Assembly (NCBI GenBank): GCA_030653365.1
Contig: JAURZL010000019.1
Span: forward strand, 1-64,000
Length of the DNA stretch: 64,000 bases
From: Anaerolineaceae bacterium
Lineage (GTDB): Bacteria; Chloroflexota; Anaerolineae; Anaerolineales; Anaerolineaceae
Reading direction: 5' to 3'
The notes under the pieces are model-generated. The model did no database searches. It had not been told where the DNA came from and saw only the letters and a program-made list of their open reading frames with translations. The position numbers and the translations under genes are program-made. Below are positions 25,756 through 34,640 of the stretch, piece after piece (positions within the stretch are counted from its first letter, which is position 1; every line of letters begins with the position of its first letter).

Positions 25756-26201
25756 TGTTTGACGAATTGGTTCGAAATCAGGTTCTCGTTGCAGGACTGA
25801 TCAGCTGGTTTTTTGGCCAGTTCCTCAAAGTCCCAATGGAGTATTTGCTTAACCGTCGTATCAATTGGGGGTTATGGTTCAGCAGCGGGGGAATGCCGAG
25901 TACCCATTCCTCATTAATGGTATCCGTAACATTATCCACTGGGTTGAATTATGGCTTTGATTCCGCAATTTTTGCGGTAGCATTTGCCATCTCCATGATA
26001 GTGGTGTATGATGCCTCAGGTGTGCGACGGCAGGCAGGGATTCATGCACAAAAAATCAATCAATTGTTTGAAGAATTTCTGCATGGTGAACCAATTGAGA
26101 TTGAAAAACTAAAAGAGGTACTGGGACATACACCCGCACAGGTGGTGGGAGGTGTCATTCTTGGCATCGCGGTGGCATTAACAGTCTGGTATATCTGGTA
26201 A
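25755..26201 (+). CDS. Divergent PAP2 family membrane protein
   Basis: The 148-residue membrane protein has SGGMPSTHSSLMVSVT, the acid-phosphatase-like PSxxH motif, and YDASGVRRQAGIHAQKIN with LGHTPAQVVGGVILGIAVA. It belongs to the DivPAP (DUF212) family, found beside xseB or similar genes in many bacteria. A phosphatase role is likely from the family relationship but not established. It overlaps xseB by one base and ends at a bidirectional terminator. Confidence 0.9.
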   Translation: MFDELVRNQVLVAGLISWFFGQFLKVPMEYLLNRRINWGLWFSSGGMPSTHSSLMVSVTLSTGLNYGFDSAIFAVAFAISMIVVYDASGVRRQAGIHAQKINQLFEEFLHGEPIEIEKLKEVLGHTPAQVVGGVILGIAVALTVWYIW

Positions 26202-26207
26202 GTGAAA

Positions 26208-26236
26208 AAAATTCCTGAACCTTCAGGAATTTTCTT
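26208..26236. terminator. Bidirectional intrinsic terminator
   Basis: AAAATTCCTGAA (26208-26219) and TTCAGGAATTTT (26222-26233) form a perfect 12-bp stem with A and T flanks on both sides, between the convergent DivPAP gene and the TolB-like lipoprotein gene. Confidence 0.9.
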
Positions 26237-26244
26237 CGCATTAT

Positions 26245-27651
26245 TTATGGGCTGACAAAATCATAGATTGGACTAATCAGTCCAGAACCTAAATTTGCAA
26301 TTTCCACACTGGGTGTCGAAAGGGTTCCCATTCGAAGCTGGTAGTTCATACCGGATTGAAAAATGAAAAAGAATTGATCAGATGTGATCCATTTGAAATT
26401 CATAACGGGATTGACATCCAATGCAATCACTCCTGGTACTCCCAATTGACCGATAAAATAATCACGTGGATTCCAATTGAAAAAATAGAAATGGCTGGAA
26501 TCTGGTGCCCATTCACCGAAGCCTAATGAACCGGTTGTAAATTCAGTGGATGCTCCACCGGAAAGATCGGCAAACCTGAGGGAAAATAAGTTGTCAGCTG
26601 CATCACCGATTTGTTGTTTGAAAGAATAATGATTAAGATCAGGGGCAAGAATTGCATTATCCAAAGGTGCGACCGGGTGTGAAATTAATAAGCTTGCAGG
26701 GCTTCCATCGATGTATAAATGATAAATATTAATAGGTGCTGAAGCATCGCCAAGCGGATCCTGTGGTGGTATGCTGACCCGCAAAAAGGTTCCATCGGCT
26801 GACCAGAGTGGGATTGCATGATAGGCAAACTCACTGTATGTATATACAAAGGGATGGGTAAGAACATCATATCTGCGGTTGGATCCATCGGTATTCAGCA
26901 AATCGATCTGGGTTGGTGTGACCAATGCCATCTGGGTGCCGTCCGGGCTGAAGTAGAAATGACCTGCCTGCCCAGGGGAAAGGAATGAACGACGCTCTCC
27001 AGACTCAACATTGATGTACCACAGGTCTTTATTGTCCAAAAAACCAGGCGCATTAAATTGAGGATAGGTATTGAAGACAACTGTATGTGTACCTGGGATG
27101 AATTCAATCATATAGGGAGATACTGTAACCACACTATAGACGTCTGTAATTTCGGGATTCATGGGCATTGACATAAAATCCACATGACTGACCAGTGATT
27201 TTTGTTCGCTGCCATCAAAACGGATCGCCCACAGGCTGATATCAATACCATTAGCAGATTTACGGGTAAAAACTACCCATTCTCCATCCGGTGAGAGGAC
27301 AGCATTGGTGACATCACCTTTATTAACAATAAGGTTCACACTACCACCTTCTTGCCAGGTGGATAGGTTGCCATCGGAGTCAACAATTGCCAGTCTTAAC
27401 TCGTCTGGTTTGGATTTTATAATAATTGTTGGCTCTGTATCTGGGATTGGAGTGATGATTGGTATTTCCGATTCGGTTACGGCTGTTGGTGCTTCTACCG
27501 GTGCCAGTGCTGTCAGCGTGGCTGCTACGGCTGTGGCAGCTTGTTTTGATATTTCTTCAGCGGTGTTTTCATTGGTGAGGGGGATTGAGCAAGCAAGGGA
27601 CGTGATAAAAATAACAATAAATAAAACCAGAATTTGATTTTTCAATTTCAT
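26245..27651 (-). CDS. TolB-like beta-propeller lipoprotein
   Basis: The 468-residue protein has a lipoprotein signal (VIFITSLACS, Cys at about residue 21), a short Ala/Thr linker (AATAVAATLTALAPVEAPT), and repeated blades of the WD40-like TolB type, for example VLSPDGEWVVFTRKSANG, YFSPDGTQMALVTPT and GEWAPDSSHFYFFN. It is probably an extracytoplasmic binding or scaffold protein. There is no enzyme motif. It is transcribed alone towards the terminator at 26208-26236. Confidence 0.8.
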   Translation of the reverse strand: MKLKNQILVLFIVIFITSLACSIPLTNENTAEEISKQAATAVAATLTALAPVEAPTAVTESEIPIITPIPDTEPTIIIKSKPDELRLAIVDSDGNLSTWQEGGSVNLIVNKGDVTNAVLSPDGEWVVFTRKSANGIDISLWAIRFDGSEQKSLVSHVDFMSMPMNPEITDVYSVVTVSPYMIEFIPGTHTVVFNTYPQFNAPGFLDNKDLWYINVESGERRSFLSPGQAGHFYFSPDGTQMALVTPTQIDLLNTDGSNRRYDVLTHPFVYTYSEFAYHAIPLWSADGTFLRVSIPPQDPLGDASAPINIYHLYIDGSPASLLISHPVAPLDNAILAPDLNHYSFKQQIGDAADNLFSLRFADLSGGASTEFTTGSLGFGEWAPDSSHFYFFNWNPRDYFIGQLGVPGVIALDVNPVMNFKWITSDQFFFIFQSGMNYQLRMGTLSTPSVEIANLGSGLISPIYDFVSP

Positions 27652-27853
27652 CAGATTCTCCTGTTTGAAGGTATAGATCTATAATGATTGTATTCAGGAA
27701 TTAATAGAATACAAATTTGCTAGATAAGGTAGGAATAAGAGTCGCTGATAGCTCACTGCTGACGGTCAACGATTAAAAGCACCAGGAAGAAATTTTGAGT
27801 ATCCACCCAGGCGCAAACATTCGTCATCGTTGAAAATTCGTTGACGGTGATCT

Positions 27854-29566
27854 TTACGCATCAAATCCCAGGGATTTAATCAGGTCGTCGGTGGATTTGG
27901 CTGAATGACTTTCCTTACCTAGGAGTTCGTCCCAGAATTGTTGATCATAACGCCGGGAGCGCAGCGGGATGGGCATCGGTACCCCCCAACCAAGCATGAG
28001 CACCTCCTCTTTGGGTTGCAGCCGCGAAAGCATCCCACGCAGGGAGTCTCGCCCGGCAAGCCCGGAAAGCACAGCGGAGATATCCGCATCATCACCCAAC
28101 CAGCCGCTGATGCGGGTGCCCAGTTGTGACATGACCTCATCGTAGATTTGAGAAGGCCGTTGATCGATAATCAGTAAAGTGACATAGTACTTACGCATTT
28201 CACGTGCTATCGTACTGAAGGTGGTTTGCACGGACATCTCACGATTAAGCATTTTGTGCGCTTCTTCGACCACAATCACTAGTGGACGGGGGGATTGACT
28301 GGTTGCACCTCCCCGGAAATCATTCGTCTTTTTCTCCCACGCCTGGCGGATCTTTCGGGTGAGCAGGTTGGTAACCAACAAATAATCAAGATCTTCTTCA
28401 TGGTCACCAAAGGAGAGAATGATATGTTTTCCCTGCTCTAAAAAGCGGATGATATCCTGAAGAGGTTGTCCAGGGGGATTTTCGCTGATATAGGATTTAT
28501 TGAAAATCCGACCCAATTTTTGATGTAATGCTTCCGCAGCGGCAGTATTTACGCCATGCTGATCAGCCCAGGCAGCAACACTTCCAGGGGCAGGTATTTT
28601 CTTGCCGTCATCCGTTTCAATCATCGCACCTGTTTTTAGTCGTTTGAATTGATAAAACCATTTATCCGGTCCAAAGGAGTGAACAAGCGCATCAAGCGTG
28701 GCAGGGCTTGTTTCCCGCAGGTTTAGCTCGCGTGTGAGCATCAGGATATCTTCCGGGGCAATGTCGGTACCAGAAAGCTGCAGGTTGAAATCTGCACTTT
28801 TTTTGCGAATGGAAGCCCCTGCTCCCAACCCTACGACTTTTACCTTTAAGGGAAATTTTGTGCGTAATCCGGAAATCTTCTGGTTCGTATCGGAGGCGGT
28901 GTCATCGTACCCATACTCATTATGCATATCAAAGACCAATAAGGATGCCAGGTCGTGGTGGATCAATCCTGCTAGAATAATGCGTGTCAGGAAGGATTTT
29001 CCGGTGCCTGTGGCACCAAATATACCGGAGGAACGCTGAATAAATTTCTCAAGGTTCAAGCATACCGGGTGTTTTTGTTCGCGGGTAGTTCCGACGATAA
29101 AGTTGCCTTTTTTCTCCGGATCACCAAAGATTTCGGCCACATCACCGGCATGCGCAGAACGGGCAATCGCATGGTGTGCCGGGATTGTTTTGACCGGAAT
29201 AGCACGTGTTTTATTCTCAGGGTTTTGCGCGAGCCAGATGGGGTATTCGGGGGAGCCGGGATCTGGACCGCGATCCAACATGAGCATTGGCATAACCTCG
29301 AGATTGGTAAAGAGAGTTTGACCATGCAACAGGCTGGAGAGATGAGCAGGAAGCCGCAACTCGCTCTGTTCATCAGCAAAACGAGGATCTGTGTTGCCGA
29401 GTTGCAGGTCGGTGATTAAGCCGTAAAAGTTGTCATTTCCCGCTTCGATGACAACAAAACTACCTTCCTGTACCTCATTAGATGGGATAGTCAGGCGGAT
29501 GTTGAGGTTATTTTTAAGACTTCCACCAACCACATAACCAATCGTTGTTCCGGGTTGAATTGTCAT
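27854..29566 (-). CDS. herA: HerA-type hexameric DNA translocase ATPase
   Basis: The 570-residue protein has an N-terminal HAS-barrel (residues about 1-100, GYVVGGSLKNNLNIRLTIPS), Walker A GATGTGKS at 184-191 and Walker B LVIVVEEAH at 429-437, with a conserved MHNEYG region after Walker A and IAREMRKYYVTLLIIDQRPSQI downstream. HerA pumps double-stranded DNA and works with the nuclease NurA in end resection in archaea, and homologous pairs occur in bacteria. The gene overlaps the preceding HAS-barrel-like gene by four bases and is the third of nurA-HAS-herA. Confidence 0.88.
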   Translation of the reverse strand: MTIQPGTTIGYVVGGSLKNNLNIRLTIPSNEVQEGSFVVIEAGNDNFYGLITDLQLGNTDPRFADEQSELRLPAHLSSLLHGQTLFTNLEVMPMLMLDRGPDPGSPEYPIWLAQNPENKTRAIPVKTIPAHHAIARSAHAGDVAEIFGDPEKKGNFIVGTTREQKHPVCLNLEKFIQRSSGIFGATGTGKSFLTRIILAGLIHHDLASLLVFDMHNEYGYDDTASDTNQKISGLRTKFPLKVKVVGLGAGASIRKKSADFNLQLSGTDIAPEDILMLTRELNLRETSPATLDALVHSFGPDKWFYQFKRLKTGAMIETDDGKKIPAPGSVAAWADQHGVNTAAAEALHQKLGRIFNKSYISENPPGQPLQDIIRFLEQGKHIILSFGDHEEDLDYLLVTNLLTRKIRQAWEKKTNDFRGGATSQSPRPLVIVVEEAHKMLNREMSVQTTFSTIAREMRKYYVTLLIIDQRPSQIYDEVMSQLGTRISGWLGDDADISAVLSGLAGRDSLRGMLSRLQPKEEVLMLGWGVPMPIPLRSRRYDQQFWDELLGKESHSAKSTDDLIKSLGFDA

Positions 29567-30183
29567 CTTGGATCCTCCTGTGTTAATTTTACGTCTGCCA
29601 ATGCACCCAAAACGTTCATCAATGTCTGGTAATCATCACGTAACAGGACAATCAGTTCTTGAACCGCATTGTTCTTCCAGCCATTGTTTCCAATGGATTG
29701 GTGTGCCTGGGCTGCAAGTTTTAAGTGGCTGGCGAGTAATTCCGCTACCGGATAATCAGTTCCTCGTAGAATATGGCGGAAATATCCAAAGCGGGCAGCG
29801 GCTGTGAAATCACGCAGTTGTTGATCATTACACACATAGACTTCATCCAGAGTCAGTGGAGGACGAGGAGGCAGCAGATGGAAGATTTCTCCATTTTGCT
29901 GGTATCCACAAAAGACAATACTGATTTCCACTGGCACTGTGCGGTTATTGCGATTGTCGGCTATCACTTCTGGTTTAATGTGTTCGGTTGTGACCAATTG
30001 ACGTACCAACCCATCATCATCAATATGCATGTCATAGATCAAGCCAAAAATAATTAAATTTTTTGAAGGTTGGATCGTAACCATACCACCCAGTTGGGGT
30101 AAATCGAGCGATGCCACCCGACAACCAGCGACACAACCACTGGTACTGGCACGTAAAAGAAATCCGATTTGATTTTCATTCAT
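29563..30183 (-). CDS. HAS-barrel-like protein between NurA and HerA
   Basis: The 206-residue product has no ATPase motif. Its first half (IGFLLRASTSGCVAGCRVAS, LGGMVTIQPSKNLIIFGLIYDM) has the same pattern as the N-terminal barrel of the adjacent HerA, with a loop of about 40 residues and then PVEISIVFCGY and LLPPRPPLTLDEVYVC. The C-terminal part is helical. It overlaps nurA and herA by four bases each, so the three are likely translated in step. It may load or cap HerA-NurA on DNA, but this is inference from position and fold. Confidence 0.7.
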   Translation of the reverse strand: MNENQIGFLLRASTSGCVAGCRVASLDLPQLGGMVTIQPSKNLIIFGLIYDMHIDDDGLVRQLVTTEHIKPEVIADNRNNRTVPVEISIVFCGYQQNGEIFHLLPPRPPLTLDEVYVCNDQQLRDFTAAARFGYFRHILRGTDYPVAELLASHLKLAAQAHQSIGNNGWKNNAVQELIVLLRDDYQTLMNVLGALADVKLTQEDPR

Positions 30184-31352
30184 CCGCGATACCTTGTCTT
30201 TCCGCTCAAGTCTTTATGATATTGTTTGGAGGATTTATCCCCGGCTGCAAGACCTTGACCGAGCAATGTTTGTTGTAAGAGAGTTTGTAAATGCTCACGC
30301 TCCTGATAACTGACCAGGGCTACTTCATGGGCACGATGAAGAATATATGGATATGCTCTAATGCCCATGATCTGAGATTGATCGATCAGATGATAATGGA
30401 TTAGATCAATATTGGATGGCTGCCTGAGCACCCAGGCTGGAATCTCCACACGTGCGATTTGCGGTTTCTCTAAGCGGCCAATGTTTATATAGAAAAAATG
30501 AATTGCGAGCAGTCCACTGAAATGCTGAGCGCTGCGGGAATGGAGCTGGAAGATAGCTGATCGCTGGTTGGGCTGCAGGATGCGGGCGAAGAGATCTGCA
30601 TCTGTAATGCCTGCAAGTTTGCGAATATGACCGGCTTCTGGAAGTTGATCTTCAGAAAGTAATGGCAGCTCCAGCAATCGAATGAGGAGATCGCTGCGGG
30701 GTTTGTCCACGTAACCAGCGGTGATAATATTTTCATTTGCCATTTCAGCAAGGATATGGAGATAATCTTCGAGTAAATGTCGATATTCAGCCGACTCTTT
30801 ACCTTCCCGATATAATTCAAGAGGTCCATCTGTAAAGGTCAGTACGGTTTTTTCTTCCTTCGTGGCTTCGTTCAAAAGATGACTACGCTCTTTATAATCC
30901 CTGCGTAGAGCAATTACCTCTTCCCCAATTAAAAAACCCTGCTCGGTGAAAATTTCATCGGCATACAATAAGTGGCTTTCAATCTGCTCCACCGGGGTGA
31001 TACCAGGTTCTAAACGCATCAGACCAACATTTATCACCCCGAACTGCACAGCCAGATGCTGATTTGGAATGATTTGTGAACCATCAGCTGCCAGGAGCAC
31101 TACCGGTTGTTGAGAGTCCATGGGATCCTGGGTGGTATTGATCGGTTCATTGGTAGGCAAAGCACATCGCAGATAAGGATTTACAGTCAATGTGAGTTGT
31201 AGGCGCTCTTGTAATGGATCAAGTTCCTGACTGTAAATTTTGAGCTGGGTTAACGCAATTTCCAGATTTTGTTCCCGTAATTTTGCCTGCGTGGGGGCTT
31301 CCTGACCGAATTTTTGGATGGCTGATCGAATTTGCTGGAAATTGATTGGCAT
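30180..31352 (-). CDS. nurA: NurA family nuclease
   Basis: NurA is a manganese-dependent DNA nuclease that partners HerA. The 390 residues contain the NurA motifs: VVLLAADGSQI (first metal Asp), TVLTFTDGPLELY, a GYVDKPRSDLLIRLL segment and the C-terminal YPYILHRAHEVALVSYQEREHL. It starts ATG 31352 on the minus strand, overlaps the HAS-barrel-like gene, and has an extended -10 upstream. A role in end processing during recombination repair or in phage resistance is consistent; the sequence does not distinguish these. Confidence 0.88.
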   Translation of the reverse strand: MPINFQQIRSAIQKFGQEAPTQAKLREQNLEIALTQLKIYSQELDPLQERLQLTLTVNPYLRCALPTNEPINTTQDPMDSQQPVVLLAADGSQIIPNQHLAVQFGVINVGLMRLEPGITPVEQIESHLLYADEIFTEQGFLIGEEVIALRRDYKERSHLLNEATKEEKTVLTFTDGPLELYREGKESAEYRHLLEDYLHILAEMANENIITAGYVDKPRSDLLIRLLELPLLSEDQLPEAGHIRKLAGITDADLFARILQPNQRSAIFQLHSRSAQHFSGLLAIHFFYINIGRLEKPQIARVEIPAWVLRQPSNIDLIHYHLIDQSQIMGIRAYPYILHRAHEVALVSYQEREHLQTLLQQTLLGQGLAAGDKSSKQYHKDLSGKTRYRG

Positions 31353-31384
31353 GCATTCCCCTTGGTTGGGATTATCGTTGATGT

Positions 31385-31393
31385 ATTATAGCA
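31385..31393 (-). promoter_or_regulatory. Extended -10 promoter for nurA-HAS-herA
   Basis: On the minus strand TGC-TATAAT lies 33 bases upstream of the nurA start. The same TGCTATAAT occurs before 10762 and 57607, which suggests it is a favoured promoter form in this genome. Confidence 0.6.
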
Positions 31394-31610
31394 GAAACAT
31401 CTCAGCTTAATTTGAGGCACTACGAGTTGACCAGGTTTGGAGATTGTAAAGTAGATTCGTTTGAAGATCAGACGTCAGCTTGATTTTTATCAAAATTGGG
31501 TTACAAATTTGTTAAGTAAATTTGACCTTAATTGTCATAAAATAAGATACCAATAGATTTTTGAGCAATAGGATGACATTGCACTTGATTGGTAATTAGG
31601 AGATATGAAA

Positions 31611-32927
31611 ATGAAAAGATTGATAACTGGTTTAATATTGTTGAGTTTTCTGGGCGGATTTACAGCGATTGTGCCTGTATCAGTATCAGGTTCAGCGGTG
31701 ATGGCCGTTGCAGAGAATGTGATCCAAGCACCATTAATGGCTGCAACCAGCACCAAAATCCCAGCACAAACGACAAAAACCACAATTCCAGCTACACCTG
31801 TAGCCACCAATGTACCGACTACTTCTGCCAATTCGGATGGTTTAATTGGTCCGGAAATCTATCCGGTTGGAATCAACCCACTGACCGGGTTACCGGTTGA
31901 AAACCCTGAAAATTTATTGCTGCCACCAGCTTTGGTGTCGATTACCAATTTTCCGGTAAGTTCACGACCACAGGCAGGCTTATCGTTTTCACCATTTGTT
32001 TTTGAGATCTACATAGGTGAAGGGATGACACGCTTTTTAGCGATGTTTTATGGTGACTATCCAGAGGTACCGGCATCTGACGACGGTGAAAGTACTAATG
32101 GGAGCAATGTTGGCTCAGTAACGGATAACACCCTGGTAGGTCCGATTCGATCGGGTCGTTTACCTTATGAAAGCTTACGAAAATTGTTTAATGGTTTCCT
32201 GGTGATGGCGTCGGGAGCCTCGCAAGTTGTTTCCAATTTGAGCCAATTTTCAAATATTTATGGGTCGGATGCGGACAATATCAATTCAGCAATGATAGAT
32301 GTGACAAAATTGGAAGCGATTGCAGCGAATAGTCAAAAACGGTTGGGGGAAGCAGGCTTGCATGGTTTAAGTTTCCAGCAGGAAGCTCCTGCGGGAGGTC
32401 TGGAAGCCAACCGTATCTGGCTTAAATATGCATATCTGAACCAGATCAACTGGCAATATGAGGAAGAACACGGTGCTTACCTGCGATATCAGGATCGTGC
32501 TGATGCAACCACCTTTGAATTAATCACCGATCGGCTGACAGGTGAGCCACTTACGTTTGAAAATGTGGTGATTCTATTTGCCAACCATGAAGTAGTTACT
32601 CCGACGATCATCGATATCAATTTGCTTTATATGAAAAAGATGCCAGCTTTGTTATTCCGAGATGGACAGATGTATGAAATCTTCTGGACAACCATAAGCG
32701 GTAGCTATGAAGTAGAGACGGGAAAATTACGACCGATCCGTTTTGTTGATGCAAATGGCGATGCTTTCCCATTGAAACCAGGACAGACCTGGGTGCAGGT
32801 GGTACAACCATATACCGCGTATTATGAAGTACCTGACAGCCAGGTTTTTTACGATCTGGCGAATAAAAAAGAACCAGAATCTGGCGTGTGGGCAGTTCGT
32901 TGGTACCCGCCCGCTGGGGCAAGATAA
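31611..32927 (+). CDS. DUF3048 family extracytoplasmic protein
   Basis: The product (438 residues) has a signal peptide (LITGLILLSFLGGFTAIVPVSVSG), a Thr/Ala/Pro linker (ATSTKIPAQTTKTTIPATPV), and a DUF3048 domain: NPLTGLPVENPENLLLPPAL, FEIYIGEGMTRFLAMFYGDYP, VGPIRSGRLPYESLRKLFNG and late DANGDAFPLKPGQTWVQVV. The family (compare YerB) is exported and of unknown function. The ATG at 31611 has AGGAG eight bases upstream; ATG 31605 is too close. It is followed by a terminator. Confidence 0.85.
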   Translation: MKRLITGLILLSFLGGFTAIVPVSVSGSAVMAVAENVIQAPLMAATSTKIPAQTTKTTIPATPVATNVPTTSANSDGLIGPEIYPVGINPLTGLPVENPENLLLPPALVSITNFPVSSRPQAGLSFSPFVFEIYIGEGMTRFLAMFYGDYPEVPASDDGESTNGSNVGSVTDNTLVGPIRSGRLPYESLRKLFNGFLVMASGASQVVSNLSQFSNIYGSDADNINSAMIDVTKLEAIAANSQKRLGEAGLHGLSFQQEAPAGGLEANRIWLKYAYLNQINWQYEEEHGAYLRYQDRADATTFELITDRLTGEPLTFENVVILFANHEVVTPTIIDINLLYMKKMPALLFRDGQMYEIFWTTISGSYEVETGKLRPIRFVDANGDAFPLKPGQTWVQVVQPYTAYYEVPDSQVFYDLANKKEPESGVWAVRWYPPAGAR

Positions 32928-32942
32928 GAATTTTGGTTTCCC

Positions 32943-32984
32943 AAAAGGGATAGGAGCATCAACTGCCCACTATCCCTTTTTTTT
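32943..32984 (+). terminator. Intrinsic terminator after the DUF3048 gene
   Basis: AAAAGGGATAG (32943-32953) pairs with CTATCCCTTTT (32970-32980) and is followed by more T. Confidence 0.9.
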
Positions 32985-33052
32985 GTTAAACTACTGATCT
33001 CCATTTGGTAACATTGGTACAATTACCAGAAACTTTCTTGCTGGAGGGATTG

Positions 33053-34447
33053 ATGGATTTTGGTTCAATTAAAGAAATTTACGATCAACAAAGAGAATAT
33101 TTCTTCAGCCAGGCAACAAAACCTTATGAACACCGGGTTTCGCTCCTGAAAGAATTAAAAAACCAAATTGAAGCATATGAAACCCGGATTGTCGCAGCAA
33201 TGCAGGCGGATATGGCAAAACCAACCACGGAGGCAGCCGGAGGAGAAATCTGGTATGTGCTCGAGGAAATAGAATATACCATTCGAAAACTGAAACGCTG
33301 GATGAAACCACGCCGGGTGCGGACACCCCTTTTGCATTTTCGTGCATCCAGTTCCATCTATCCGGAACCCTATGGTCAGGTTTTAATCATGGCTCCCTGG
33401 AATTATCCTTTCCATTTGCTATTCTCCCCATTGGTAGGTGCGCTGGCCGCAGGAAACACAGCGATCCTGAAACCCTCTGAACTGGCACCGGCAACCGCTC
33501 AGGTAATGGAAGAAATGATCAATTTGCATTTTGACCCTCGAATCCTTAGGGTGATTAATGGTGGAGTTGAGACTGCCCAGGAGCTTTTGAAAATCCCGTT
33601 TGACTACATTTTCTTCACCGGAGGGACAAAGGTGGGAAAGTTGGTGATGAAAGCTGCAGCGGAGCACCTGACTCCTGTAACGTTGGAGCTTGGTGGAAAA
33701 AGCCCTGCGATTGTCGACGAAACAGCTGACCTGGATGTTGCAGCCAGCCGGATTGTGTGGGGAAAGTTTTTTAATGCCGGACAAACCTGTATAGCACCAG
33801 ATTATGTTTTAGCACAGGAAAAAATCTATCCTGACCTGATTCACCGAATGAAAGAAAAAATAGTCGATTATTATGGGAAAGAACCACAAAAAAGCGCGGA
33901 TTTTGCCAGAATTATCAATGAACACCATTTTAATCGTCTTCAGAATTTGATAAACCCTGACAAAGTTGTGCATGGCGGTGAGGTGGATCCTGAAACACGT
34001 TTTATTGCTCCAACCATCATGGGTCAGGTCACTTTGGATGATGCTGTCATGGGAGAAGAAATTTTTGGTCCCATTTTACCTGTTTTGTGTTACGAGACGC
34101 TTGAGGAAGCCATTGGGATTATTAAAAATCATCCCAACCCTTTGTCGCTATATCTATTTACACTGGATAAATCAACCGAGAAAAGAGTGATTTCTGAGGT
34201 GTCTTTTGGAGGTGGATGTATTAATGATGTGGTCAGCCATGTATTTAATGAAGAGATGCCATTCGGAGGACGTGGTACGAGTGGGATGGGGGCGTATCAT
34301 GGAAAATATAGTTTTGATACCTTCTCGCATTATAAAGGCATCATTCATCGAAAGAATCGGCCGGATTTTTCCATACGCTATCCACCCTATAATGTTAAAG
34401 GGAAGCTGATGAGAGTGTTCTTTAAGATCGTAAGCTGGTTAGTATAA
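33053..34447 (+). CDS. Aldehyde dehydrogenase, fatty-aldehyde type
   Basis: The product (464 residues) is a NAD(P)-dependent aldehyde dehydrogenase. Catalytic Glu is in VTLELGGKSPAIV at about residue 211 and the nucleophile Cys in FFNAGQTCIAPDYV at about 245; the cofactor motif FFTGGTKVGKLVM is present. The C-terminal tail (MRVFFKIVSWLV) is hydrophobic, as in membrane-associated ALDH3 members. Length and motifs fit the class 3 / YwdH branch. CTGGAGGG precedes ATG 33053. It stands alone between terminator and the ABC exporter genes. Confidence 0.92.
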   Translation: MDFGSIKEIYDQQREYFFSQATKPYEHRVSLLKELKNQIEAYETRIVAAMQADMAKPTTEAAGGEIWYVLEEIEYTIRKLKRWMKPRRVRTPLLHFRASSSIYPEPYGQVLIMAPWNYPFHLLFSPLVGALAAGNTAILKPSELAPATAQVMEEMINLHFDPRILRVINGGVETAQELLKIPFDYIFFTGGTKVGKLVMKAAAEHLTPVTLELGGKSPAIVDETADLDVAASRIVWGKFFNAGQTCIAPDYVLAQEKIYPDLIHRMKEKIVDYYGKEPQKSADFARIINEHHFNRLQNLINPDKVVHGGEVDPETRFIAPTIMGQVTLDDAVMGEEIFGPILPVLCYETLEEAIGIIKNHPNPLSLYLFTLDKSTEKRVISEVSFGGGCINDVVSHVFNEEMPFGGRGTSGMGAYHGKYSFDTFSHYKGIIHRKNRPDFSIRYPPYNVKGKLMRVFFKIVSWLV

Positions 34448-34479
34448 ATAGCGAAAATTGAATAATTTCATCATCCCTG

Positions 34480-34526
34480 TCAGGAAATTTTTAGCGAAAC
34501 ACCTGCCACCTCCTTTTTGAGATGAG
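34480..34526 (+). repeat. Dispersed intergenic repeat, copy E (truncated)
   Basis: TCAGGAAATTTTTAGCG (34480-34496) is followed by AAACACCTGCCACCTCC and TTTTTGAGATGAG. This matches the two ends of copy C (45366-45428) with most of the palindrome missing. It is the weakest copy. Confidence 0.5.
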
Positions 34527-34640
34527 TCAAATCAAGTTTAGAGGCATGGTTCAGAATTTTTGAGGAGAAAATTCTATTGAGATTCACATTTGGGGGTACA
34601 CTTAACTAGCGATGGATGGTACGAACGAAGGGTTGTAATT

